In this document: piece by piece, positions 1-11,600 of the stretch
Layout: every line of letters starts with the position of its first letter
Numbering within the stretch: the stretch's first letter is position 1
Virus record (IMG/VR): IMGVR_UViG_3300025671_007983
Span: 1-32,331 of that record
Length of the DNA stretch: 32,331 nt
From: a virus
Direction: 5' to 3' (one strand)
Made by a program: the position numbers and the translations under genes
The notes under the pieces: model-generated
Told to the model about the DNA's origin: nothing
The model's input: only the letters and a program-made list of their open reading frames with translations
Database searches by the model: none

Positions 1-2
1 CA

Positions 3-299
3 ATTAATGTAACGATGGGTCAATTACCATCTATAAATGAAACCAATATAAATACAAATGGGGTTTTAGCAAATAATATACGCGGATCACTTCAACAATT
101 ATACATAAGTCAAAAACCAAGTATAAACGCCAGCCAAAATGCGGCCTTAAATGAAATTTTTCAAGCCATGAATCCAGTAAATGATCCTAATTTTACCGTT
201 GCTAATGGTAAATGCTTTCATTCAGCACCTACTGAAAATTGGGACGCAAGGACAAGAAATTATAGTTATAACATAGAATGGACTTACGAAAGGACTTGA
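3..299 (+). CDS. C-terminal fragment of a virion-type protein
   Basis: The reading frame is open to the left edge of the window and stops with TGA at 297-299, so this is the last 98 codons of a gene that starts outside. An in-frame ATG at 15 is not a convincing start because the frame continues upstream of it and no ribosome binding site precedes it. The fragment is rich in Asn, Ser and Thr and ends in an aromatic-rich stretch (NYSYNIEWTYERT). This composition suits a beta-rich tail or baseplate protein. It sits 1 bp before the next gene on the same strand and is probably co-transcribed with the three large genes that follow. I do not recognise a specific family. Confidence 0.7.
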   Translation: MNVTMGQLPSINETNINTNGVLANNIRGSLQQLYISQKPSINASQNAALNEIFQAMNPVNDPNFTVANGKCFHSAPTENWDARTRNYSYNIEWTYERT

Positions 300-300
300 T

Positions 301-3300
301 ATGAGCAGTATACAGCCTTTTGGTACATCGGCAGATGGGGCTAATCCAAATTTGGCTCAAATAAAATTGTTTGGATGTACAGTAGTAGATTTTAATGTTT
401 CTGCTGACTGGTCATCTCAGGGCGGTTCTTTGAGTTGTAGATTAATTGAAGATGAAACCGGGGGCGATAGATTAGTCATACCAGTTCTTGGAACTCCTGT
501 TTTATTTGAATTGAAAGATACATACGGAAACGTATTATTTCAATACATAGGACTTGTAGATTCATTTTCTAGATCGGCTAGTAATAGTAAAACATATTCT
601 GCAAACTTAATTAGCCCTCTCAAAATATTGGAATCCACCAGTGTTATTCTTGATGGATATACCGGAATGGGTTCTTCTGTAGAAGGATTGTACAATATTG
701 CTGGACTAGGATATCAAGATTATGGTCATAATAATGCACTGGTTGATGTATTAAGTATAAGCCCAGGAGTTTATCATTGGTGGAATATTTCAAATCTAAT
801 TAATGTTTTTGGAATTTTAGAAAATGATGATATAAAGTACAGAGTTCCAACATCATCTGACAATAAAGGAAAACCTTTAAGCTATGGAGGTTTTGGTTAT
901 AGCGGCAGAAGTCAGGATGGAATACCTCTTATAAAATTAATGTGGGCTTTACATATGGGTATTAATCATGTCCCGCCTATGACTAATGGATATAGACAAA
1001 GGACTCATGGCGGTAATTTACTATTTGGAAGACATAATTATGATATTAGAGCTAATGACCAAGGCATACCATACTATTATCATTTTGATGCATTACATTT
1101 TTATAATCAAGTTGTTGGGAAGCTAGGTCCACAATTCAGAGTAGAAGGGCAATATAAAACATTACGTGAAATTATTACCGCATTGTGCGATGAAGCAAAT
1201 ATAGATTATTATTCTTATATTGACATTTATAGTGATGTAAGCATTGGAAGTCCCACATTGCAAGAACAAGATCCATTATGGACTAATCCAGCTAGATGTA
1301 ATTGGCAAGGAGCAGATACTAGAAAGTTCACCTCTGGAGGACAATACGGGGGAACAATTAGAATACAAACTGTTGATAAAAACGCTTTTCTTAATCCAAA
1401 TCGTCCTTTTAGCAATATAGCTTATAACCTTATTGGCTTAGAAGTTCCAGACATTTATAATAACGTATTTCAAGAAGATAATGCTATCCATCCAGGCGAA
1501 AGGCCTGGACAACCAGGATATGGGCTAGCTAATAATCTAACAACCTATTCAGATCCATTAGATAGTTATGGTCTTGATTCTGCGGATGAGGGTTTTTGGG
1601 ATGTTGGAACAAAATCAGCAGCACTTGGTGGTGATCTACCAGTATATAGCGGCGAGATATTTGATCCCAGTAAATTATCAGATCTCAAAATTAAAAGCTC
1701 TGATATATCTATCAAAATGAATGATGTAACTACCATGAAAGTAATTACAGGTGGATATCAAAGTAGAATCGTTACAGTACCTGGAAATATGCTTCGTCAT
1801 TATTGGGGCGATATTATTTTACCAAACGGTACTGATCCAAGAGAAGTTGCAGATACAGCTACAGATTCTTTAGGGCTCAACCAAACATCAACAAGAAAAA
1901 TACCAGTAGTAACTCCTATTTTAGATCCAAGAGATTGCGACGACTACATATTGGTGGATATGCAGACTCACTTCGGCAATTTAACGATTCCAGGCGTATT
2001 TCACAATGGTATATATGCCGCTTCTTTATTAGAAATTCGCTGTGCTATGCGTTCTGAATCTAGTTGGAAGGCATTCTTTTATAAATACAAATATGGCAAG
2101 TTAAGAAACATTAAAAATTATTTTTACCCAAACTGTATTTCTCCAGTATATCCATCTGGAAGTGGCAATGGGTCTAAGGAAGATCTAGAAAAGTCTACTG
2201 AATCTATAAATGCAGCTGGAGGTCTTGGTTATGCTGGCTTATCTGATAACTTAGGACTAGGAAATTCATTTTCATCAATAGGAACGGCTAGTGACTCGTT
2301 AACTGAAAATGTTTCATCAGATGGAGTTCCAAAAGATCCTCCTGGCAGCGTATTTGGTTTAGGACTGAATTTAACTTGTGCCGCCGCAGAAATGAATGTT
2401 AAGAGATATATTTTACCACCAGTTTCAGAAAAGCTTAAAGAGATTGGCGATACACATTATGGTAAATCGTGGTATGCTCCAGTTCCATATGCTCAAACTA
2501 TTCAGAATTTAGACGGTGAAAATTTAGTTGGCAACTTCAAGAGATCATGGGAACTTACAGATTCTGCATATGTAGAACCATCTCTATATTACTCAAGAGA
2601 AATACCACAAAGCAATAATTTTATATCTGATGGAAAGATATCAGCTTTTGTAAATTATGATCATAATTTTGTTGCTGCTGGTGGGCCATATGATAAGAGC
2701 TATGCACAGGAAATGACTAGTTTGCTTGGACAATCTACTCAAGTATTTAATTTTTCTGAATATTCATTAGATGCTTTATGTATAACTAAGTATGGACAAA
2801 ATAACGTAATACATGCCGCACCAGAAAATATAGAATCACAATATTCATTTTTACCATTTCCGTATGATAGATTGTATAATAGAGCGGCATTGCCATATAG
2901 TAATATTATTACAGGACAAAGCCAGCGATGGGTTAATACAAAAACTCAAAGCGGCATAGTGCCTATAAATGAAGGACAGGCTGGAACAGATAAGGCTACA
3001 AATACTCAGGAAGACAATAGAGCAAATACGTCATCTTCTGATCCACCGGCATGTCCAGGCGGGCCTGGTCAGCTAGTAGTATCTAGTGGTTATTTTGCTA
3101 CGGATGTACAGCATAATATTCCATATATAACCAATCCAACATGGTTATCTACTGTTGTCCCAGGACTTCAATCTTTAGACTACAAAGATAATGGTAGATT
3201 TTGTTTCCCCTTTGTCAAGTTTAGCACAGCCAGAGTATTTTTACCAGTTGCATCTCCATCAAGTCCTTTGAGTCCACAAAGACCTTCTATGTATGGATTT

Positions 3301-3921
3301 AATGTTTTTACTGGAGGAAAAAATGATTCAGAAGTTTGTGCAACCGGCAACCCACTACCTGTTAGACCGCGACAAGCATTAATGACTGAAGATACATTAT
3401 TATCTATATTAAATCCATTCCAGGCATGTGTTGCACCGAGATCTTTTAGTTATCCTCAAATCTCTACTAGATATGTTTACGGCCCGTGGATGACAAATTT
3501 AAATTCAATAGTATTTAGAGGCAAAATAGAATACGAACAGGATGAATCTTTAGTTCCAGAAAATTTCTTGATTCCTACAAATTTTGGCCCCTTTGGTACT
3601 TACCAATTAGATCAAACAAGTGGATTTACAGGAATGAATTTAGCAGCACAGGGAAGAGCCAATTCTATTGATAATTTTGGTTTATTTGCATTAGAAGAAG
3701 GAAGTATTACAGTGCCGGGTGCTCCTAATATAAAAAGGATAGGGGATAGTTTATATGGTATACAACAGGTTACAGATATTAAAATTAACATAACAAATGA
3801 TAATATAGAAACAACATATAGTTTCAAAACAATTTCGCCAAAATTTGGTAAAAATACGAGAGATTTAGAAAAGAAATTGACTAAAATATCTAATGATATC
3901 AAAAAGCTAAAACTAAGATAA
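301..3921 (+). CDS. Large tail/baseplate-type structural protein (1206 aa)
   Basis: The start ATG at 301 has a good ribosome binding site (AAAGGA, 8 nt upstream) and follows the previous stop by 1 bp. The N-terminal ~120 residues read as a beta-rich domain with alternating hydrophobic strands, a character seen in tail-hub and baseplate proteins. The middle is a long Gly/Asn/Ser/Pro-rich region with many aromatic residues. The last ~35 residues switch to a Lys-rich predicted helix (DLEKKLTKISNDIKKLKLR) that could mediate oligomerisation. There is no signal peptide or membrane segment, and I recognise no enzyme motif. Position in a run of giant late-type genes supports a virion role. The exact role (baseplate hub, wedge or tail fibre) is inference. 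Confidence 0.6.
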   Translation: MSSIQPFGTSADGANPNLAQIKLFGCTVVDFNVSADWSSQGGSLSCRLIEDETGGDRLVIPVLGTPVLFELKDTYGNVLFQYIGLVDSFSRSASNSKTYSANLISPLKILESTSVILDGYTGMGSSVEGLYNIAGLGYQDYGHNNALVDVLSISPGVYHWWNISNLINVFGILENDDIKYRVPTSSDNKGKPLSYGGFGYSGRSQDGIPLIKLMWALHMGINHVPPMTNGYRQRTHGGNLLFGRHNYDIRANDQGIPYYYHFDALHFYNQVVGKLGPQFRVEGQYKTLREIITALCDEANIDYYSYIDIYSDVSIGSPTLQEQDPLWTNPARCNWQGADTRKFTSGGQYGGTIRIQTVDKNAFLNPNRPFSNIAYNLIGLEVPDIYNNVFQEDNAIHPGERPGQPGYGLANNLTTYSDPLDSYGLDSADEGFWDVGTKSAALGGDLPVYSGEIFDPSKLSDLKIKSSDISIKMNDVTTMKVITGGYQSRIVTVPGNMLRHYWGDIILPNGTDPREVADTATDSLGLNQTSTRKIPVVTPILDPRDCDDYILVDMQTHFGNLTIPGVFHNGIYAASLLEIRCAMRSESSWKAFFYKYKYGKLRNIKNYFYPNCISPVYPSGSGNGSKEDLEKSTESINAAGGLGYAGLSDNLGLGNSFSSIGTASDSLTENVSSDGVPKDPPGSVFGLGLNLTCAAAEMNVKRYILPPVSEKLKEIGDTHYGKSWYAPVPYAQTIQNLDGENLVGNFKRSWELTDSAYVEPSLYYSREIPQSNNFISDGKISAFVNYDHNFVAAGGPYDKSYAQEMTSLLGQSTQVFNFSEYSLDALCITKYGQNNVIHAAPENIESQYSFLPFPYDRLYNRAALPYSNIITGQSQRWVNTKTQSGIVPINEGQAGTDKATNTQEDNRANTSSSDPPACPGGPGQLVVSSGYFATDVQHNIPYITNPTWLSTVVPGLQSLDYKDNGRFCFPFVKFSTARVFLPVASPSSPLSPQRPSMYGFNVFTGGKNDSEVCATGNPLPVRPRQALMTEDTLLSILNPFQACVAPRSFSYPQISTRYVYGPWMTNLNSIVFRGKIEYEQDESLVPENFLIPTNFGPFGTYQLDQTSGFTGMNLAAQGRANSIDNFGLFALEEGSITVPGAPNIKRIGDSLYGIQQVTDIKINITNDNIETTYSFKTISPKFGKNTRDLEKKLTKISNDIKKLKLR

Positions 3922-3925
3922 TATT

Positions 3926-5662
3926 ATGCATACAAAAAAAGATCCAAAATTAATTATAAATCCAGCTTCCTTGGTTTTAGTTGGAGAGATAAGCCATGTA
4001 TTGAGGGCTCAAGGAAATCCAACAGCAACTGGACTAACCGTAAATACATCACCAGATTCTCCAATAATTAGCGGATATTATAGAGAAATACCACAGGCAC
4101 AAATAGGTATTATGGATTTGGACTCTTTTGTCCAAGCTACGGATCGTTTTTTAGAAACTGGCGATGATAGAAATCCTTGGAATTTAACAAGTGCCACTTC
4201 TTTTGACGCTATATTTTGTCCATATAACAACGCTATGGACTCTGGCAGTACTGGCCCATATATGCCATACTGGACTAATCCAACAGATACAACATCTGTG
4301 GGAAATGCTCAAACTTTAAATCCATTTAATCCATTCAATTCTTTAACTGGAATAAATAGTGCTGACGATCCATACAAAGACGTATGGATGGGAAGTGGAC
4401 ATAACATAGCGTTTTCTCTCAACTATAATCCTTTAGATTCTGGAACTGTTGGTCCATCTGGACGTTATCCAAGCGGCATTGGTGCCCCTATTGATTTTTC
4501 TTTTGAGAAGGATCATTACGCAAGACATAAAGTCGAAACAAGTGGAATTAGAGGTGTTGGCTTAAAATCTCCAATGGTATTGACAGGATGGGGCTATGAT
4601 GTTAATGACTTGCCAGTTCCAGCAGATACTGGTAATGAAAATAAGTTCCATTCTCAAGCAAGCTGGAATATGAACTTATGGAAATCGGGACCAGTGGATT
4701 TGCGATGGGATGATGAAAGAGGTGTATGGACAGGTGGCGGTGGAAATACAAAGATATATTTAGTAAAGCTAACAAATCTATACACACCTCCTAGCTTTTC
4801 TTTTGAGGTAGATAGAAGCAATGGAAGAGATCAATATGTTAGAAATGCACCAAATACTCTAAGAACTTTTAACTCCACGGGCAATCTATACGATCCAGAA
4901 TATATTGCATATACTAATAATAGTGCCGCAAATGTTGGATATTATGAACAGCTAGATTATGGTGATATAGAGTATCCTTATTATGAGGCATTTATCATTA
5001 GAGAAACTAAACAATCTCCAATCAACAATAATAGTTTTTACAATATCTGGACGCAAGACTGCAATGATTGCGGACATATAACTGTGCCATGCGGTGGAGG
5101 ACATAATACCAGTTCAGTGAAAAAGAAAATACTTATTGAAAACCCTCTTAGGCAAGCTTTTGATGTAGGAGATTTAGCGTTTACTGTATATACAGGAAGA
5201 AAACAGAGAGTTAATACTGGTTCATTTACCGGGGGAACTGGCAGTGGTGCTTCCGGTACAATATATACAGATTCAAGCGGCTTGGCAACATTTACTGTAA
5301 ATAACGGAGGCAATGGATACTCATTAGGTGGATTTGCGGTACTTGGCTCTGGGTGTAAAATATGCTCAAATATTACTCTTTTATTTGAAGAAGGATCTTT
5401 AACTGGTGCCACTCTTGAACCGAGCGGAGGATTTAGCCCAAGTCAATCTTGTGCTGTGACTATATATCCATATGACGCACAGGCTGAAACAGAATCTCTT
5501 CCAGTACATTGGGTTATTCAATCTGAATTTAAATCACAACAAGTTGTTACTCACGTTGAATGTGATAACGGAATTTTACAAAAATGCACAATGAAACTTC
5601 AAACTCAAGGATTTAAGACTTGCGAATGGTGTGGAGAAGAAACCGCACTCATAAATAATTAG
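3926..5662 (+). CDS. Virion-type structural protein with Gly-rich C-terminal domain (578 aa)
   Basis: It starts 4 bp after the preceding stop, with only a weak ribosome binding site, so translation is probably coupled to the upstream gene. The protein is rich in Asn, Pro, Gly and Tyr and has no recognisable enzyme motif. At about residues 430-490 there is a Gly/Ser/Thr-rich segment (for example GGTGSGASGTIYTDSSGLA, then NGGNGYSLGG) that resembles beta-structured repeats of marine phage tail proteins. The C-terminal half contains Cys pairs (CNDC near residue 374, CKIC near 480, CEWC near 567) that could bind metal or form disulphides. Its place between two giant genes of similar composition supports a tail or tip component. 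The specific function is unknown. Confidence 0.55.
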   Translation: MHTKKDPKLIINPASLVLVGEISHVLRAQGNPTATGLTVNTSPDSPIISGYYREIPQAQIGIMDLDSFVQATDRFLETGDDRNPWNLTSATSFDAIFCPYNNAMDSGSTGPYMPYWTNPTDTTSVGNAQTLNPFNPFNSLTGINSADDPYKDVWMGSGHNIAFSLNYNPLDSGTVGPSGRYPSGIGAPIDFSFEKDHYARHKVETSGIRGVGLKSPMVLTGWGYDVNDLPVPADTGNENKFHSQASWNMNLWKSGPVDLRWDDERGVWTGGGGNTKIYLVKLTNLYTPPSFSFEVDRSNGRDQYVRNAPNTLRTFNSTGNLYDPEYIAYTNNSAANVGYYEQLDYGDIEYPYYEAFIIRETKQSPINNNSFYNIWTQDCNDCGHITVPCGGGHNTSSVKKKILIENPLRQAFDVGDLAFTVYTGRKQRVNTGSFTGGTGSGASGTIYTDSSGLATFTVNNGGNGYSLGGFAVLGSGCKICSNITLLFEEGSLTGATLEPSGGFSPSQSCAVTIYPYDAQAETESLPVHWVIQSEFKSQQVVTHVECDNGILQKCTMKLQTQGFKTCEWCGEETALINN

Positions 5663-5676
5663 GACCGGAGAAGATT

Positions 5677-8600
5677 ATGTTTAATGATAGGCCGATTGCT
5701 GGATTTCCCTTTGCTTCAACATCTGAACGTGATATTATTGGACTTCCAGGTGGACCGCCTGGAGATTTTCCGGGCTGGCCACCGGGTGGACCGCCTGAAG
5801 GTTGGCCACCTAGAAGAATTGAAAATACAAAATGTTACAGTTGTAGTAAACAATGTATTAATACAGAATTTTGTTCAGAAGGAAATAGATTAAATATTGA
5901 TTCTGTTGCTTCAACGAACTATTCTCTATCAAGAAATATTAGGGTTTCTATCACGGCGAATCCTGAATTTTGGGGATTTAGCGGAGTTTTAATTTCTGGA
6001 TGGGCTACTTATTCTAATGGATATTATGACTTTTTTGACGGTCATGATGAAGACCATAAGGCATTTAGGGATTGTGAAAGCAGTGCTTATGATGGCGGAC
6101 CATGGGTTAACGAGCAAAGACCAGATGTATTTTTCAGGTCTGTTTATGATCCAGATACAGGTATAACAAAGCATTATGGAAGCAATGGCGTTCTTGAAGG
6201 AAGTGGTATAGGCAGGGGTGGTGCCGAAGTATATCTTGTTGATAGGCCGAAAGGATTAATAGCCGCAGTTACAGCCGATACAAAGTCATGTCCAGAGACT
6301 GAGCCTTATAAAATATTTAAGCAGTTTCCAGAAAACTTTGGATGGGGAAATAAGATAAATTTTAATACCAAGATTTATAGGAATATGAGTGGAGCGTGGA
6401 GATTAGCAAGTGTTGAAAACTGCCACGAAGAAGAAGATATTTTTATTCCATCTGGTTATTTAGTGGGATGTGATGGAGAAGCTAAACAAAATATAATTTC
6501 CAGCAACAAAAGATTTCAGAAATATGACTATTCTAGAATTAAAACAACTGGTGATTCTTCTTACTTTAATTATTCTTCCGCATGTAGGCCGGATGGTGCA
6601 GTAGCAGGAAAATATGCCGGTTATTTTTCAGACGTTAACAGTATTTACAGAGACACATCAGAATCGCCATTTATTCAAGCCCGTCTGTCTTATGGTTCGT
6701 ATGGCAATCCTATCCCAGCTAGCGGATTAAAAAACGGAATGACAATCGGTATTAAAACGGATGTTAATCCAGAAATCTTTAACAATATATACACGATTTT
6801 TGATATGAACCACTATGGAACATATACTTCTGTTAAATTTGTAGGAACATCTACTGGTAACGCACCATTAACTGCTAATATGCCAACTGGAAACTTTTCT
6901 ATAGGAATAGGTGATAGTGGACACTGGGTTGCTTTTGGAACGTATGATGAACAAACATGCTGCGGTTTGTCGGCATATGGAGTTTCAGATGAAACAAAAA
7001 GCCTTTGCGATGTACAAAATTATCATACTGACTTCAGAAGAGTATTCAATAATCCAAAAAATTTAAGACAGTCAAATCGTGATCGTGAATGGAGATATGA
7101 TTATGATTTATTTAATACAATACAGCCTGCTTCTGCTAGCATTTCTGGGGCTATTGATAGGACTTATCCATCAATAAGTGGAGTTACTATTAGCGGTGTG
7201 GAATATTTTTATCCAGTAATCGTTAGTGGAGATTCTTATATAGTTGCCTCTGGATCAGATCCTATAGAAAGCGGACATGCATTATTTGAAAGGGTTAAAT
7301 CATACTACGGTTCGTTTTTTGATACCGATAGATGCGACAATATCGGAAGATTTGATCAAGCTCTAACTAAAGGGAAGTCTAGAAACGCCACATGTTATAG
7401 CAAACATGCCACTCTTGAAGTCTTTCCAGACTGTGTAACGCAGTATGATAAATATACTAGCTGTCCAGATCCAGAGAGTCAAGAAATATATCTGACAAAT
7501 AAAGTAGCTAGATTGGCTTTTGTTTATAGAGGTTGCGACTTTAATGACAATTGTTCTTTTGATTCTAGTGGACTTCCTTTAGGTGCATGGAAAGACCAAG
7601 GAAGTGTTCCTACGGGCATAGAAGATTTAAAAAGACAGCTTGGTGGTCAAGAGATCCACATGTTTATTAATTTAAATTCTGCATGGGGTGGAAGACCTTC
7701 AAACAGTCCCTGTTATTGCGACTGTGACAATCAAGGTTCTGAGGCACCAACATCTGCACCAACACATGCGACGATAGCGAGTCCAATAACATATCCGCAT
7801 TTGCCAAATTTTGATTTAGATCCAACGGGATATGGATGCTTAGACCCAAGACATCAAATATCTGATTTAATAAATAAGGTTCTTCATCATGGACAGGAAG
7901 ATGCTGTTGAATTTTTTGCAGACAGCGAATACTGTGACCCACTACATACCAATCCATATTCATGCCTAGTAAGACAGCCGTATACTACATATGGCTATAT
8001 CATGAATCTATGCGGCAAAGAATCAAAGAATAGAAAAAATGTCATAACAGAAGCGTTTGCGAAACTTCATCAAGAAAAAACATATACTAATGCAAATCCA
8101 ACCGGCGACATAACAGAGCCTATGTATTGGAATGTAGAAGCTCCAACGCCAGCACCTGAAACTGGTGGCGGCTATTGGGGCAGCGGAACACTGGAAAGAG
8201 AAGATGGCGTAGGGCCATTTGTTCAAGTAGCGGGTAGTGGTTATGGTTATTGGGGCGTGGCTGATAGCAATGGTCAATTAATAGCACCTTATTTTGTGAC
8301 AGAGAAAGCAGAAAACACTTGTAATGCGTCACAAGACTGTGAGTCAACTGTAGACTATCTAGACTATAGCACAACTGGAACATTCACAAATATATTAAAT
8401 ACAATTAATGGATGGCCCACAGACAGTGTGCCATTTTTAATAGAGATAGAAAGTGCAGACGACTGCAACGGATGCGTTACATCAAAAATGGAAAATAAAA
8501 ATCTGACATTAGAGATAGAAGGACTAAATACAGAATTTATCTTTGATCAGAGGAAGACAGGATCAGAATTGACAAGACTTGGAAGATATGGACATAATTA

Positions 8601-11600
8601 TTGTGCCTATGGTCCAGTTAGTCAAAATGTTGCTGGATTTGGCAAGGTTAAGATAGACGGACTTCCTTTTAATTGTGATACTGGTTTTAATGCTAGCGGA
8701 TGTGGAGATTCATCTTATTATTCAAAGTTTGCTAGTGCATACGAAGGAAACACCTGTCAATGCGCAAGCGGTATTACTACTACCTTATATCCGGTTATTG
8801 TTTCTGGTACAAATGATTTAATTTTTGGCTTTACTAGCAATCCAGGTGGAGATGCTGATGGATTAACAGAGATTTCTGGATGCAATGATTTAAACAGTTC
8901 CTATTTGGACGTTGGCTATGACGAGAAGGGAGGTAATGGATATAGAATCTACGCTCAGTTTGACTTAGCATGTCCAAGCATGTTTGTATTTATGAAAAAT
9001 GCAGAATATCCAGACGCTAAATATGAAGGAGACTCATTAGCTTCATTCTATGCACCCGGATGTAGTTATCATTATCCACCAAAAATTGGTGAGGATTTAC
9101 AACTTAGAACAACATTTTGGATGATTGCAGAAACTCATGTAAATACCTTTATGAAGTTATCAGAGTATGCATTAAAAAGAATACCTGGAATGAACTATGC
9201 AAATGGAGTTCTTTACCCTCCTGGCGGTCAAAACTATTGGGGAGATCAAGAAACTAACTATTTTGGTCTTTGTCCTGGGGATAAATTTTATACATACGGC
9301 TGTAAGCCAGAAGGAACATATTTTTATGGAGAGCCAGATGATGAAGGTAGATATGCTCCAAATTATCAAGTATGTCTAGATAATACGGTATGTAGTAGCT
9401 GTCCAAATGGAACTGGCCCAGGCGAAGTAACATGTGTTTGTGGAGAACAAGTAGGCTATGAAGGAATTATACCAAGACCCGTTCCACTTAATTATCAGTT
9501 TAATGAATGTGACTGCTTATGTAAAGATCCATATTTATTAGCAGAATACACTATATTGCCAGGAAATACTGGATATGTTTTGAGTAATGATTACGGGAAT
9601 GATGTAACTCAAGCTATTGTTTATTGGATGTCATATGACGGGACTCCAATTATGGGAAATCTTCAGGGAGCTATATTAAATCCAGAACAGCCATATATGG
9701 GATTATATCTTGGATCAAGAGATAGTCAAGACTGGTTTAATTGGAATCATGGAATAAATGGAATATCAAGTGGAATTGGACATGAACTATATGAGCCATA
9801 TTATGGAGTAGAGCTTCCAAGTTCTACTGACTGTGAACAATTAACGATTGATTATTCTTCTGAACCGGGCAATGTAATTAACTGCGCAGAAAATACAGGA
9901 TGCGTAGCAAATACAGATTCTAATTCAAGAACTTGCGGTGTTCCAATTTATATGAGCGGAGGCATACCTGAAGATTCAGTAAAAGTAAGAAAGAAAAGAT
10001 GCTCTCCTGAAATAGCAATCGTTACAAAAATTGACTGCATTGAGAATGTAGGATATAGGCTATATTTGGCGAGAGAATATCATGAACACGATAGAACATG
10101 GAAGGAATTAAAGACTTATGAAGATCCAGAAACTGAAGAGACTATTAGTAAGTGCTTGCCAATTAATGCGGGATCTTATGAATATAATGATGGAACTTCA
10201 TCTGGCTGTTTTATTATGCCATATGCAACACTAGCGGATATTGTAACTCCTGTTTCTAATGCTCCCTGTAGTATAAAACCATCTTCCGGGGTGTATGTTT
10301 CTCAGGATTACAAATATCAAAATCCAGGTTTTCCTTCTGGAAGTCACGTTTGGAATTATTTTAACTTGTTTTATAGTGCCTCTTTAATCCCAACGGTTAA
10401 TAATGGCACAGTATCGGCCTCTGCACCTTTTCTAAGCGGCGAATATGTTTGTAGTGGAACCCCCGAGGCTATACAGAATACAGGCACAATATTTACATCC
10501 ACGCAGTATAACTCGCCATCGGGATTCAACGGAATATTCGCAACAACCGGAACTCATAGTTGCGTACAAGATTCAATTACGTGTGGTGGTGAACTATGGT
10601 GTAATAAGATGTTTTTTCCAAGACATAGCTATAAAAAAGGAACAAAATTAGCACCATTTGGAGGATCTCAAATTTGCCTGGACAATAATGACATTTCTAA
10701 TCATCCAACAAATATTGGGTATGTAGAAGAGACAGCAGATAGTGCTGCTGGAGGAAAAACTGATTTTACGATACCAACAGCAATTCCACTTTTAAATGAG
10801 ATGAAAACAAGATTTGTAGACTTTTGTGATGATAATGTGATTCAGGAAACACTAGATTATTTGGGAATAGATGATGATACAGTATTAGTTGAAGATTATT
10901 TACCACTTATAGGAGTTGTTCATCCAGGTTGGAGATTCACATCGGATACAAAAAGTTGTACATTTGGCGGAAGTGGATGTCAAGATGATATTCAAACACA
11001 TACAGAGGCAAGTATTTTGGCCGGTATACATGCACCTAAAACATGGAATGTGAATAGTTTTGAATCAATGGGTTATTATCTTGATCGTTTTGGTGTTTCT
11101 TATAAGAATGGTGAATTAGTTAGAGCCAGCGGTGTTGATCAATGTTTATTCAATCCTTTTAAGATTTTGATAGACGTTGAGTGTAATTTAAATAGAATAG
11201 CTAGGAAACAATTCCCTCTAGATCCACCTACCTTTTTACAGGGTGTTCAGGAGTGGCCTTCACGGGCTTGTCAGGGGATTATTCATAGTCCTGGATGTAG
11301 CTGTAGTTCAACCCAATGTAAATATGCAACTAAAAATAAGCCTGGAGAATGTATTCTTTTTAATTTAGCAGAATATACTGCTACGATAAGTTCTGACGCA
11401 GAAGGTCCATGTTTGGATGGGGTAACTCCAGCTGGCCTTTGGTATCATAATAGTAAGATCGGAGAATCAGCACCAACTAGACGCTGCAATGAAACTTTCG
11501 TAGAGCCGGGATTCTGGGCTGTTAATGGTTGCAATGCATCACAAGCACTTAGAATAAGCAGCTCTAAAAGTTATGTTAGGATGTGGCAATGTAAAGAAAA

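Noticed and set aside
5038-5412. Open frame on the - strand inside the 578-aa structural gene
   Set aside because: It is the antisense of a Gly-rich coding region, which gives Pro-rich artefacts.
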